A stretch of 23,316 nucleotides of DNA, taken from NCBI GenBank assembly GCA_002343075.1, contig DDRH01000053.1:1-23316 (forward strand), in the 5' to 3' direction. This document shows, piece by piece, positions 7,802 through 16,081 of this stretch (positions within the stretch are counted from its first letter, which is position 1; each line of letters starts with the position of its first letter). The DNA comes from Phycisphaerales bacterium UBA2421. Lineage in GTDB: Bacteria > Planctomycetota > Phycisphaerae > Tepidisphaerales > Tepidisphaeraceae. The notes under the pieces are model-generated. The model made no database searches. It saw only the letters and a list, made by a program, of their open reading frames with translations, and had not been told where the DNA came from. The position numbers were made by a program, and so were the translations under genes.

Positions 7802-9160
7802 ATGGGTCCGACCGTATCCGCGCTGGTCAACCTTTTTAATGCCGATCAGACGTTGCGCGAGGCGCAAACGCGTCTTGACGTTGCAAGTAAGAACGTCCGC
7901 ATCCAGGAACGCCGGGTGCATGATCTGGAAGCCCGCCAGAAGGCAGGGCAGGCCTTGGTCAAATCGCTGCACGCCAAGAGCATGGCGGTCGATGCCGATG
8001 TTCAGGGCCGCGATGCCAGGATTGAGAAGCTCCGCACGCAGCAGGCGAGTGCGAAGAACAACAAGGAATATCAGGCGTTCCTCGTTGAAATCAATACCGG
8101 GAAGGTCGATCGTGAAAAAGCCGAAGAAGAGGGCCTGAAGATTGTCGCCCAAATCGAAGCTCAGCAGAAAGAACTCGAAGCAGTGGCGACGCAATTGCAG
8201 GCCGAACAGGCCAAGCTTGCGGAGATGAAAGGCTCGATTAGCCAGACGCTTGCCGATCTGCAGGCGGAGATCGACCGAGTCCAGCCGACGCGCGATGCCG
8301 CCGCTGGCGAGGTGGGCAAACTCTCGGCCAAGTCGTTAAACGTTTACGAACGTCTTGCCGAACGTTACGACGGCGAAGCGATTGCCCCGATCGGCCAACC
8401 CGACCGCCGGCAAGAGGCGTATAGCTGCATGGCGTGTCACCTTGAGCTGGTCACCGACATTTACAACAAGCTCAAGACGCGCGACGAACTGGTGTTCTGT
8501 CCGAACTGCGGCCGCATTCTTTATGCTCCTGCAGAGATGATTTACGAGCAGGCCAAGCCAAAATCGCCCAGCCAGCGCGCCGCGCCGACGAAAAAACGAG
8601 TGGTCTCCAGCGAGCCGTCTCGCGCGATGGATCCTGTGAAAGCTGAGCTTGATCGACTTCTGCGCAGGGCGCAGGGTGAATCGGTGAAAAACAGCAACGC
8701 CGCAGGGAGCAATCCTGTGGAGTTTGAGGTTTATATTCAGGGTAAATATTTCGGGAACTACAAGGGCCAGAACATCGATAACTTTCGGCGGACCGCGCGA
8801 TATTGCCTGCACGAAAGCGGTGTTATCAAGGACATGGATGTCTACGAGAAAGGCCAGGGCCCAAAGTCGCTCGCTGCCGCCGCCGAGAAAGCTGCTGCGG
8901 ACGCTGTCTCGACGGAGGCGACTGCAGCAAGCCCATCTGCTCCCACAGCACCGAGCCAGCCGGTTGAAGCCCCCGCGGCCGCAGCGGCACCGACGCGTCC
9001 GGCGGAACAGCCCCTCGCCAGCGGAGCGAATGAGGTCAACCCCGCCAGTCAGCCCAATGAGTCGGTGCCCAGTGAGTCGGCGCCCGGTGAGTCGGCGCCA
9101 GTGATTGAAGCGGATGCATCGATGGACGGTGCCGAGAAGGATGAAGCGCTCTCGCGATAG
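7802..9160 (+). CDS. Coiled-coil protein with C4 zinc ribbon and an extra C-terminal domain
   Basis: A 452-residue protein. Residues 1-180 form a long antiparallel coiled coil (DARIEKLRTQQASAKNNKEY and neighbours), followed by a zinc ribbon with C209-x2-C212 and C233-x2-C236 (CMAC and CPNC). This combination is the widespread C4-type zinc-ribbon family (zf-RING_7/DUF164-like), whose bacterial members are suspected to act in nucleic-acid or secretion-related functions but have no settled role. Beyond the usual end at about 245 there is an extension. A compact segment near 305-352 (FEVYIQGKYFGNYKGQNIDN) looks like a separate small domain, and the remainder is an Ala/Pro/Ser/Glu-rich tail with imperfect SESAPGESAP repeats. 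It has its own promoter and ribosome-binding site and ends convergently with the oxidoreductase gene. Confidence 0.8.
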   Translation: MGPTVSALVNLFNADQTLREAQTRLDVASKNVRIQERRVHDLEARQKAGQALVKSLHAKSMAVDADVQGRDARIEKLRTQQASAKNNKEYQAFLVEINTGKVDREKAEEEGLKIVAQIEAQQKELEAVATQLQAEQAKLAEMKGSISQTLADLQAEIDRVQPTRDAAAGEVGKLSAKSLNVYERLAERYDGEAIAPIGQPDRRQEAYSCMACHLELVTDIYNKLKTRDELVFCPNCGRILYAPAEMIYEQAKPKSPSQRAAPTKKRVVSSEPSRAMDPVKAELDRLLRRAQGESVKNSNAAGSNPVEFEVYIQGKYFGNYKGQNIDNFRRTARYCLHESGVIKDMDVYEKGQGPKSLAAAAEKAAADAVSTEATAASPSAPTAPSQPVEAPAAAAAPTRPAEQPLASGANEVNPASQPNESVPSESAPGESAPVIEADASMDGAEKDEALSR

Positions 9161-9215
9161 CGTGGCGCGACCGGCATTCAACCCGCGAGTCTCAAGCCAC
9201 ATGGCTCCCGCTGCG

Positions 9216-10457
9216 CTACACCACCTCGGGATTCTCGTTCTGTGACGCGCGCAGCACTTCTGGCACTTCCACCGGCACAACGCGGCCCGCGCCAGCCCAG
9301 GGAATGTCACCCAACTCGGCTGGCAAGACACCTTTTTCAAATGCGCGCGAGAAGGCCTCACTCAACCCATCAATTGAGCGCATCGGCCCCGGCTCGAGTT
9401 TCGATTCTCGGCGGGCGGAAGCTGGAAGGTCGATCATTTCCGGCATTGACTCCTGCGCTGCGATCACGGTCAGCGTATGCGGTAGCGCCGCGTGAGCCGG
9501 GCATGCGCTTTCCGAGCCTGACCGCACTGCAGCGGCACATTGCCAGATTTTCTCGGTGCGATCATCGTCGGGGCTGCCGTAGACACTGGTTCCGCCGTCG
9601 GAAAACTGGGCGACGAATTGGGCATTTCGCTGCGACGGGTCAAAAGTGATCGTTGCAAGCTCAAACTCAAAGTGACATTGCGGCCCACGGCGCTCGGGGA
9701 TCGAGTGGGCTGTAAAAAACAGCACCTCCGTCCCGCCGGGCATCTGGCAACGGAGAGCGGCGTTGTCGTAGTTCTCGATGTCATTCGCCCGATACAGTTC
9801 TGCCTGCACCGCAGCGGGTGCAAGGCTTGTGTTCCAGGTCGGGCCGAGCAAATACAGCATGTTGTGCAGGAAATGGGCCGTGGCGTTGTTCACTGGGCTG
9901 TCGAGCACGGGCCGTCCGTCGGGTGTGTTGATGCGGCCGACCCAGCTGTTGCGCGCAAAATAAACATATGGCCGCGGGTAGGAGACAAAGGTCTTCAGCC
10001 GCTTTGGAAAGCCGAATCGGCCTGCCAGGATATCCCCTTTCAGCCGCTGAATCGCCCGGCTGAATGACCACTGATACCCAATCGACACCCGCCGGCGGGA
10101 CTCTTCCTGCGCGCGGATGATGCGCAGAGCGTCATCCAAGCCGCCCGCGAGCGGTTTCTCACACAAGACCGCAACGCCCGCTTGCGTAGCCATCGCGGTC
10201 TGCTCGGCGTGCAGATGAATCGGTGTGCAAAGCACCAGCAATTCTGGTCGCTGCTGCCGAAGTAGTTCTGCAAGGGACGGATAAATCGGGACGCCGATTT
10301 CTTTGATCTGTGCCAGCTGCCGGCATCGCTCAGGCGCAGGATCGGCAGCGGCCATCCAATCGAGCTGCGGGGCTTTTGGGTCAGTCAGGAGACTGCGAAT
10401 GTACCACTCGCCAAAGCCGGCAATGCCGACGAGGCCGATCTTCACACGTTCGGACAT
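9216..10457 (-). CDS. Gfo/Idh/MocA family NAD(P)-dependent oxidoreductase
   Basis: A 413-residue protein. The N-terminal Rossmann fold is seen in KIGLVGIAGFGEWY (about 6-19), with the loop LCTPIHLHAEQ at 76-86 and the family hallmark EKPLA at 100-104, whose lysine is usually catalytic. The C-terminal substrate domain contains GYQWSFSRAIQRL and NNATAHFLHNMLYLLG, equivalent to the conserved histidine region of the family. Members oxidise or reduce sugars, inositols and related compounds. The specific substrate cannot be told from sequence, but planctomycete genomes carry many such genes for polysaccharide and sugar use. It is transcribed alone, convergent with the zinc-ribbon gene (55-base gap) and divergent from the large permease gene (137-base gap). 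Confidence 0.85.
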   Translation of the reverse strand: MSERVKIGLVGIAGFGEWYIRSLLTDPKAPQLDWMAAADPAPERCRQLAQIKEIGVPIYPSLAELLRQQRPELLVLCTPIHLHAEQTAMATQAGVAVLCEKPLAGGLDDALRIIRAQEESRRRVSIGYQWSFSRAIQRLKGDILAGRFGFPKRLKTFVSYPRPYVYFARNSWVGRINTPDGRPVLDSPVNNATAHFLHNMLYLLGPTWNTSLAPAAVQAELYRANDIENYDNAALRCQMPGGTEVLFFTAHSIPERRGPQCHFEFELATITFDPSQRNAQFVAQFSDGGTSVYGSPDDDRTEKIWQCAAAVRSGSESACPAHAALPHTLTVIAAQESMPEMIDLPASARRESKLEPGPMRSIDGLSEAFSRAFEKGVLPAELGDIPWAGAGRVVPVEVPEVLRASQNENPEVV

Positions 10458-10556
10458 ACTGCTTCGGAGTGTACGGGGATTGGGTCATCAACGCGAACGC
10501 AAAAGTCGCTCGAAACCGCCGCTGCCTGATCGCACTGTTTCGGGCAGAAAATGCAA

Positions 10557-10586
10557 TTGCGGTCGCTGGGGCAATTCGCCCATAAT
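10557..10586 (+). promoter_or_regulatory. Sigma70-like promoter of the permease cluster
   Basis: TTGCGG at 10557-10562 and CATAAT at 10581-10586 are separated by 18 bases. The GTG start at 10595 is 8 bases beyond the -10 box, so transcription would begin at or within a few bases of the start codon, again indicating a leaderless or very short leader. It would drive the co-directional genes that follow. Inferred from sequence only. Confidence 0.5.
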
Positions 10587-10594
10587 CGACCTCA

Positions 10595-13500
10595 GTGAAC
10601 CTGCGGAGATTTCGCCTCAAGCAATTACTGCTATTGCTGATGTTCATTGCGCCGGCAATGTCCCCGCTCGGCGCGCGCGGCGCGATTGATGAGGCTGCAT
10701 TTCATCGCGATCTTGCCCGGCTTTCTGATGCGCCGACACGGGTCATCGGCAGCGATGGATATCGCCGTGCTGTTGAATACGTCGCATCCGAGGCGCAGAA
10801 GCTGGGCGATTCCGTCGAGGTTCGTCGGCATGACTACGGCGTGATGATGCCGGTGACCGAGTCGGCGGGCGTTACGATCGATGGCGCCACCGCTGCGCCC
10901 GTTTACCCCATATGGCCTGCGGGGGTGCGGATGAACGCGACGCCAGCGGAGGGCATATCGGGCCGCCTGGTCTACTGCGGGCAGGCGACACTTGCAGAGA
11001 TTCGTCCGAGTGACCTTCGTGGCAACATCGCGGTGATTGAAGCGTCCGCCGCCGGGGGGTGGCAGCAGGTGATGTACTTCGGCGCGACTGCCATCCTCGT
11101 GCTCGGCAGCGACGACGTGACAAATCATATGCTGCGCGAGCACGAGCTTTTGCTCCCGGCCAACCTGCCCCGGTTTTATGTCCCACGCGGTCCGGCAGCC
11201 GAGGCGTTGCGTAAAGGGGGCAGCGCGAAGATTGAGGCAAAAGTCACCTGGCAACTGCAGAATGCCACGAATGTCTATGTGCTGGTGAAGCCGGTGGGTG
11301 GCTCTCAGGCCGAATCGCGCGGTTCGGGCGCGATCCTAGTGTCGGCGGGGCTGGAGTCGAGCGGATTAGTGCCCGATCTTGCACCCGGTGCCGGGCAGGC
11401 AGTCCAGCCGGCTGCGGCGCTGGGGTTGCTCCGGCAGTTTGCCGCCAATCGCCCCTCTCGCCCCATGCTCTTTGCATTCGTTGGCGGCGATTCGATGCAG
11501 TTGCTCGGCCAGCGCAATATGTTCATGGCCCTGGCCGATGCACCGGCGACATGGTCGTCAGAACTACGGCGGGTCGAGTCGGAGTTAACCGCCGTGCAGG
11601 CTGACGGCGCGCGGCTGCGAGAAGTCGGGGGCGATCTGTCGCAACTCAGTCCAACCGCCGACCGCCGGCTCGTCGATCGGCTGGTCAAATCGCTGGAAAC
11701 CCGTGCCACCGATGTGCAGGATGAATTGTTTCGCATCCGAAGAGCGCCGGTAGCGGAGCAGACACCATCGCTGGGAGCGAGGCGACAGGAACTCGAACGG
11801 CAGATGATTCAATTCACCGCCGTCCGCATGGCGATGCAGACTCAGCCGGCGCGGCTGCGGGAGGCCGCATTTGCTGAATTGGCCGAAGCGGTTGCCCGGC
11901 AGAACGCGACGGCGCTGGGCGACCTTGATCAGTCGCTTAACCGACGCAAACAGGAACTGACCCTGCGCATGGAGCTGTATACGTGGCTTGCCAAGGCGAC
12001 CGGTCGCAACCCCAGCCCCGCCGAGCGGGACGTTAGCCAGCGGCTGATCGAGCTTCACCTCGGCCTCGATCTCTCCGACGGCGGTCAACGCGCCGGTCCG
12101 ATGTTTCTCGGGCAGGCCTATCGCACCAATGCCTCGGTCAATCTGCAAGACTACCGCGATTGGGCTTCGCGGCTGCAACGGGAGTTTGAACAGGACCCGG
12201 GCCCGCTAGGGTGGTGGGGCGATGTTACCAGGCATTTTGATTTTGAACCGCTGAGCCAGATTCGCTCCCCGCAGTCATACCTTTGCGCTTCGATGGCGCT
12301 GCCGACGGAGCTTGCTCAGGCCTGGGGTCTGCCCGGCATGACCTGGATGACACTCGACGACCTCCGCCCCCGCCGTGATACCCCCGCGGATACGCTGGCG
12401 AAGCTCGACGTGCGGGCGATCCTGCCGCAGTTGCAGGCCATCAGCACGCTGCTCGAACGCGCCTGCGCCGACCGGCGATTTGTCAGCAGGGTTCAGCCCA
12501 AACGGCAGCGGACACAGATCGATGGCCAGGTTGTCAGCCCTTCGAGCGGCCGACCCGTGCCCGATCTCCCGCGCCGCGGTTTTCTCATTACCTACTACAA
12601 CACGCTGAACGCGACGCGCCGCATTCCCCAGTTCTTTCCCTATGACGGCTTCCCCTATGCCATGGGCGTACGGCGGACGGAGGTGATCGAGACCGATCCG
12701 CTTGGCCGCTACCGAATCGAAGGCCTGCCACAGATTAACACAAGGCTGTGCTACATCCTCCCGCAGGCGTATCGCATCGAGGCTCAAACGGGCGCAATTG
12801 TCGGAACGAGCGATCTCGGCAAGCAACTCGGCGAGCTAAAACAGTATGCTGACATCCGCCAGGACGTGCCCAGCCAGCGATTGGTGGTGTTTGATTGTGA
12901 AGAGTTTGCACTGGTGGGACTCTACGATCCGAGGTTTCTTCAAGACCTTAGCGAGGTGGTGCCGATCGACGCCCGGCGCAATGCCGAGCCACAGCGGTAC
13001 AACCTGCTGATCGCGCGGCAGATTATGGCCGGCTTTCTTGAGCCGGGCACGACGGCTCAACTGCTTTTTCGCTATGGCCGGGTTGGTAATCGACTGGTAT
13101 TGCTCAACATGAATCGCTCGCCCGAGTCGCAAAAGGCCGGCCGCGGGGATGGGCTGGGTCTGTCGCTGCCTGAGATTCGCGGCATCGGCCCGCTGAATCT
13201 TTTCACCGCCAATGATTTCTGGTCACTGGATGAGAAGCGCCTGGTGGAGTACCGCAAGGCGGGCGTCTCCAGCACGCTGATCGATTCACTCCACGCCACC
13301 GCTCGTCAGCAGCTTGACTCGGCCCAGAAAGCGGGCGAGCAGAACGACGCGGTGGAAATGACCCGCCACGCCAACGGTGCGTGGGCGAACGAGGCTCGCG
13401 TGTATGACGCCACGCGCGCGCTGGCCAGCGATGTCATCCGCGCAGCCATCTTTCTGCTCATGCTCGCTGCGCCGTTTAGCTTTTGTATGGAGCGATTGCT

Positions 13501-15535
13501 GGTGGGCACGCCGAATGTTTACAAACAGATCGGCTTTACCACGCTGATTTTTGGGGTCATGACGGGCCTGCTCTGGTCATTTCATCCTGCGTTCAAGATA
13601 AGCAGCAGCCCGCTCATCATCATTCTGGCGTTCGCGATCATTCTCATGTCGTCGATCGTGATCTGGGTGGTTTACGGCAAGTTTGATGGCGAGCTAAGGC
13701 GGATGAAATCGCGCCGCGGCAGCACGGAGGGCGCGAGCGTTACGCGCGCCAGCGTGATGATGTCTGCCGTCATGCTGGGTATTGCGAATATGCGCAAACG
13801 CAAGCTGCGCACCGCACTGACGAGCCTGACGATCGTCCTCATTACCTTTGCGGTGCTGTGCTTTACGAGCAGCACAACCTACGTCGGCACCACGAGCATT
13901 TTTACCGGCCAGAGCTCAACCCACCCCGGCATTCTGCTGCGCCAGCGCGGCTTCCGCCCGTTGCCGGCAGCGGCGGTGCAAAACTTTGCGGCTTCGCTGG
14001 GGCCGGGGGTGCAGATTGTGGAGCGATGGTGGAATGTCTCTCCCATCGACCCGCGCGATCAGATCAACATCGCCGGCATCAGCCCCGACGGCACCGCGGG
14101 GCGGCCCATTGGGGTTGCGCTGCTGGGGTTGAGTCCGGGAGAAAGTGCGCTGTCTCGAATTGAGGAAGTGATCGGGCAGGAGAAGTTTGCGCGTCTGGAA
14201 CGATCGGAGACCGACGTCATCTATCTCAGCGATGTGATGTCGAAAGAACTGGCGGCGGAAGAGGGATCGCAGGTGCTCGTCGGCGGGTTGCGGCTGACGG
14301 TTGCGGGCGTGTTTCCTGCTGATCAGTTTGATCAGCGGGTGAGCATGCTTTCGGGTGAATCGCTCGCTCCACTGAAGTATTCGATGAACATGCTCGATGC
14401 GAGCGGTCGGCGGCTGGATGACAGCGCCGCAGAGAGCATTGATGTAGACCCCGCCGCCGCCGCTGCCGAGGCGGGCGGCGCGTATGAGCACCTTCCGGCG
14501 TCGCAGTTTGCCATCGTGCCGGCATCGGTGAGCCGAAGGTTGCCGAACGCCAGCCTGAGAAATGTCGCCTTCCGCCTGGCCGACCAGAAACAGGTTGAGG
14601 AGGTGAGCGAAGAGCTGAGCCGGAGATTCGGGCTGGCGATGTTCGCCGGCTACGACGACGGCGTGCGCCTGATCGCCGCGAGCAACCTCGCCGATGTGAG
14701 CGGCGGGGCGAAAGTGGCGATTCCGCTTCTCATCGGGGGCATGATCATCTTCAATACAATGATGGGCTCGATCGCCGAGCGAAAGCGCGAGATTCACGTC
14801 TACACGTCCCTCGGGCTTGCCCCGATGCACGTCGGCGCGCTGTTCGTGGCTGAAGCGATGACGTATGGCCTGATTGGGACGGTCTTTGGGTACATCGGTG
14901 GGCAAGGCGTCGGCACCATTTTGGGCAAAATGGGCTGGCTGGGCGGAGCGACACTCAATTATTCTGGCAGCAGTGCCATGATGACGATGGGGCTGATCCT
15001 CGCGGTGGTGTTTGTTAGCGCGCTGGTTCCGGCCCGAATGGCCAGCAAGGTTGCCGCGCCAAGCATCGACCGAAGCTGGAAAGTGCCCAAACCCGAGGGC
15101 GACACGATCACCGCCATTCTCCCCTTCACCATCAACCGCACCGCCGCCGATGGAGTGCTGGCTTATCTGTCGGAATACTTCGACGATCACCGTGAAGGGA
15201 GCATCGGCAAATTCAGCGCTGACGACATCCAACTCGCCCAGGACCGAGAAACACGCTCTCTTTCGGCGTCGATCTGGCTTACCCCGTTTGATCTTGGCGT
15301 ACGGCAGCGAATGAACATCGCTGTCGAGCCTTCAGATACGGAGAATATCTTTGAGGTGAAGGTCGAACTGCTCCGTCAGTCGGGCGATGACGATAGCTGG
15401 TACCGAATGAACCGGCCCTTCCTGACGGAGATTCGCAAGCAGTTCCTGGCTTGGCGTTCACTGTCACCCGTGGAGATGCAGAAGTATGTGGAGCGAAGCC
15501 GGGAGGCGGCATTCGTGGCATCCGCTGCTGGTTAG
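10595..15535 (+). CDS. Fusion of a degenerate M28-like peptidase with an FtsX-type ABC permease
   Basis: A 1646-residue envelope protein starting with GTG. Residues 1-29 form a signal peptide or anchor (LKQLLLLLMFIAPAMSPLGA). Residues 30-330 follow the layout of M28 aminopeptidases with an inserted PA-like domain (SGRLVYCGQATLAEIRPSDL). The metal-binding motifs are gone, however: the usual His-x-Asp position reads SAGLESSGL, the PGADDN position reads PGAGQA, and the Glu-Glu position reads GGDS. A helical region (330-480) and a regulatory-like beta sandwich (about 641-715, ending DPLGRYRIEGLP) follow. Membrane helices begin near 950 (three), then at 1073-1090, and a final FtsX trio lies at about 1374-1395, 1412-1440 and 1462-1485 with the FtsX motif SIAERKREIHVYTSLGLAP. 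A soluble tail ends the protein. It probably acts as the permease of an exporter or envelope remodelling system. The only ABC ATPase in the window is at 20939. Confidence 0.8.
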   Translation: MNLRRFRLKQLLLLLMFIAPAMSPLGARGAIDEAAFHRDLARLSDAPTRVIGSDGYRRAVEYVASEAQKLGDSVEVRRHDYGVMMPVTESAGVTIDGATAAPVYPIWPAGVRMNATPAEGISGRLVYCGQATLAEIRPSDLRGNIAVIEASAAGGWQQVMYFGATAILVLGSDDVTNHMLREHELLLPANLPRFYVPRGPAAEALRKGGSAKIEAKVTWQLQNATNVYVLVKPVGGSQAESRGSGAILVSAGLESSGLVPDLAPGAGQAVQPAAALGLLRQFAANRPSRPMLFAFVGGDSMQLLGQRNMFMALADAPATWSSELRRVESELTAVQADGARLREVGGDLSQLSPTADRRLVDRLVKSLETRATDVQDELFRIRRAPVAEQTPSLGARRQELERQMIQFTAVRMAMQTQPARLREAAFAELAEAVARQNATALGDLDQSLNRRKQELTLRMELYTWLAKATGRNPSPAERDVSQRLIELHLGLDLSDGGQRAGPMFLGQAYRTNASVNLQDYRDWASRLQREFEQDPGPLGWWGDVTRHFDFEPLSQIRSPQSYLCASMALPTELAQAWGLPGMTWMTLDDLRPRRDTPADTLAKLDVRAILPQLQAISTLLERACADRRFVSRVQPKRQRTQIDGQVVSPSSGRPVPDLPRRGFLITYYNTLNATRRIPQFFPYDGFPYAMGVRRTEVIETDPLGRYRIEGLPQINTRLCYILPQAYRIEAQTGAIVGTSDLGKQLGELKQYADIRQDVPSQRLVVFDCEEFALVGLYDPRFLQDLSEVVPIDARRNAEPQRYNLLIARQIMAGFLEPGTTAQLLFRYGRVGNRLVLLNMNRSPESQKAGRGDGLGLSLPEIRGIGPLNLFTANDFWSLDEKRLVEYRKAGVSSTLIDSLHATARQQLDSAQKAGEQNDAVEMTRHANGAWANEARVYDATRALASDVIRAAIFLLMLAAPFSFCMERLLVGTPNVYKQIGFTTLIFGVMTGLLWSFHPAFKISSSPLIIILAFAIILMSSIVIWVVYGKFDGELRRMKSRRGSTEGASVTRASVMMSAVMLGIANMRKRKLRTALTSLTIVLITFAVLCFTSSTTYVGTTSIFTGQSSTHPGILLRQRGFRPLPAAAVQNFAASLGPGVQIVERWWNVSPIDPRDQINIAGISPDGTAGRPIGVALLGLSPGESALSRIEEVIGQEKFARLERSETDVIYLSDVMSKELAAEEGSQVLVGGLRLTVAGVFPADQFDQRVSMLSGESLAPLKYSMNMLDASGRRLDDSAAESIDVDPAAAAAEAGGAYEHLPASQFAIVPASVSRRLPNASLRNVAFRLADQKQVEEVSEELSRRFGLAMFAGYDDGVRLIAASNLADVSGGAKVAIPLLIGGMIIFNTMMGSIAERKREIHVYTSLGLAPMHVGALFVAEAMTYGLIGTVFGYIGGQGVGTILGKMGWLGGATLNYSGSSAMMTMGLILAVVFVSALVPARMASKVAAPSIDRSWKVPKPEGDTITAILPFTINRTAADGVLAYLSEYFDDHREGSIGKFSADDIQLAQDRETRSLSASIWLTPFDLGVRQRMNIAVEPSDTENIFEVKVELLRQSGDDDSWYRMNRPFLTEIRKQFLAWRSLSPVEMQKYVERSREAAFVASAAG

Positions 15536-15536
15536 G

Positions 15537-15573
15537 AGTCGCCAAGGCCGCCAAGTGCGCAGAGTCCGCCAAG
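15537..15573 (+). repeat. Left inverted-repeat arm of the GxxExxY cassette
   Basis: The arm is AGT followed by four tandem 9-mer-spaced units: CGCCAAGGC, CGCCAAGTG, CGCAGAGTC and CGCCAAG. It matches the reverse complement of 16029-16065 at 30 of 37 positions without gaps. Confidence 0.85.
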
Positions 15574-15579
15574 AATTTG

Positions 15580-15585
15580 AAGGAG
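15580..15585 (+). promoter_or_regulatory. Shine-Dalgarno AAGGAG of the GxxExxY gene, potentially occluded
   Basis: AAGGAG lies 7 bases before ATG 15593 and 6 bases inside the left arm. GAAGG at 15579-15583 is complementary to CCTTC at 16024-16028, which directly adjoins the right arm, so the full-length RNA fold would pair this site. Confidence 0.6.
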
Positions 15586-15592
15586 TTGAAAC

Positions 15593-16012
15593 ATGACTGA
15601 GGTAGATGAGATCATCGGCTTTGAGGAACCCGGGGACGATTTAGATCGTCTGGATTATGCCACCATTGGCGCGGCGCTGGCCGTCCATAGCGAGCTAGGG
15701 CCCGGCCATCCGGAATCGGCGTATGAGGAAGCGCTGGCATTTGAGCTGGAACTGCGTGGATTACCGTTCAGCCGACAGGAGCCGTACAACATCGTGTACA
15801 AAGGTCGGCATGTCGGAAGGGGAAGGCTCGACATTGTGGTTGGCGGCGTTCTGATTGTTGAGATCAAAGCTGTTGAATCCCTTGCTTCGGTGCACGCCGC
15901 CCAGGTGGTGTCTTATCTGAAGGCAACGCACCGGCGATTGGGCATCCTGTTGAACTTCAACGTGAAGCAATTGAAAGCTGGTGGGGTCAAGCGAATTGCG
16001 AACACCCGATAG
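15593..16012 (+). CDS. GxxExxY protein, PD-(D/E)XK nuclease-like fold
   Basis: A 139-residue protein of the GxxExxY family (PDDEXK_3). The naming motif is intact as G38-H-P-E41-S-A-Y44, followed by EEALAFELELRGL. The nuclease-like core is also intact: D80 in GRLDIVV, then E90-I-K92 in LIVEIKAV, and Q104-x3-Y108 in AQVVSYL. All of the residues expected for metal-dependent cleavage are therefore present, although biochemical activity of this family is not established to my knowledge. Length is typical. It has a good ribosome-binding site and sits entirely inside inverted repeats between two unrelated membrane-protein genes. It is therefore an accessory cargo gene rather than a functional part of the surrounding transporter cluster. 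Confidence 0.9.
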   Translation: MTEVDEIIGFEEPGDDLDRLDYATIGAALAVHSELGPGHPESAYEEALAFELELRGLPFSRQEPYNIVYKGRHVGRGRLDIVVGGVLIVEIKAVESLASVHAAQVVSYLKATHRRLGILLNFNVKQLKAGGVKRIANTR

Positions 16013-16028
16013 TAGGCCGCCCGCCTTC

Positions 16029-16065
16029 CTTGGCGCTCTTCGCGTTCTTGGCGGGCTTGGCGACT
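16029..16065 (+). repeat. Right inverted-repeat arm of the GxxExxY cassette
   Basis: Read on the minus strand it is AGT plus four 9-mer-spaced units: CGCCAAGCC, CGCCAAGAA, CGCGAAGAG and CGCCAAG. It therefore has the same four-unit design as the left arm. Confidence 0.85.
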
Positions 16066-16081
16066 GCTGTGGTGGCGTCCA

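Larger units (their letters stand above)
15537..16065 (+). mobile_element. Inverted-repeat gene cassette carrying GxxExxY
   Basis: A 529-base unit begins one base after the permease stop codon and ends 16 bases before the next start codon. It is bounded by 37-base inverted arms and contains a single complete gene with its own ribosome-binding site. No transposase is present. Its tidy fit between two co-directional genes suggests insertion into a former short intergenic gap. In RNA the arms give 30 Watson-Crick plus 2 G-U pairs out of 37. After a 5-base bulge, GAAGG (15579-15583) can also pair with CCTTC (16024-16028). Confidence 0.65.

Noticed and set aside
9161..9215. Bidirectional terminator between the convergent zinc-ribbon and oxidoreductase genes
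   Set aside because: No stable hairpin followed by a T-run was found by eye in this 55-base gap.
13916..15232. Long minus-strand open frame of 438 codons inside the FtsX permease gene
   Set aside because: It has unnatural composition rich in His, Arg and Gln and runs opposite a well-supported permease domain. GC-rich DNA produces such frames by chance.
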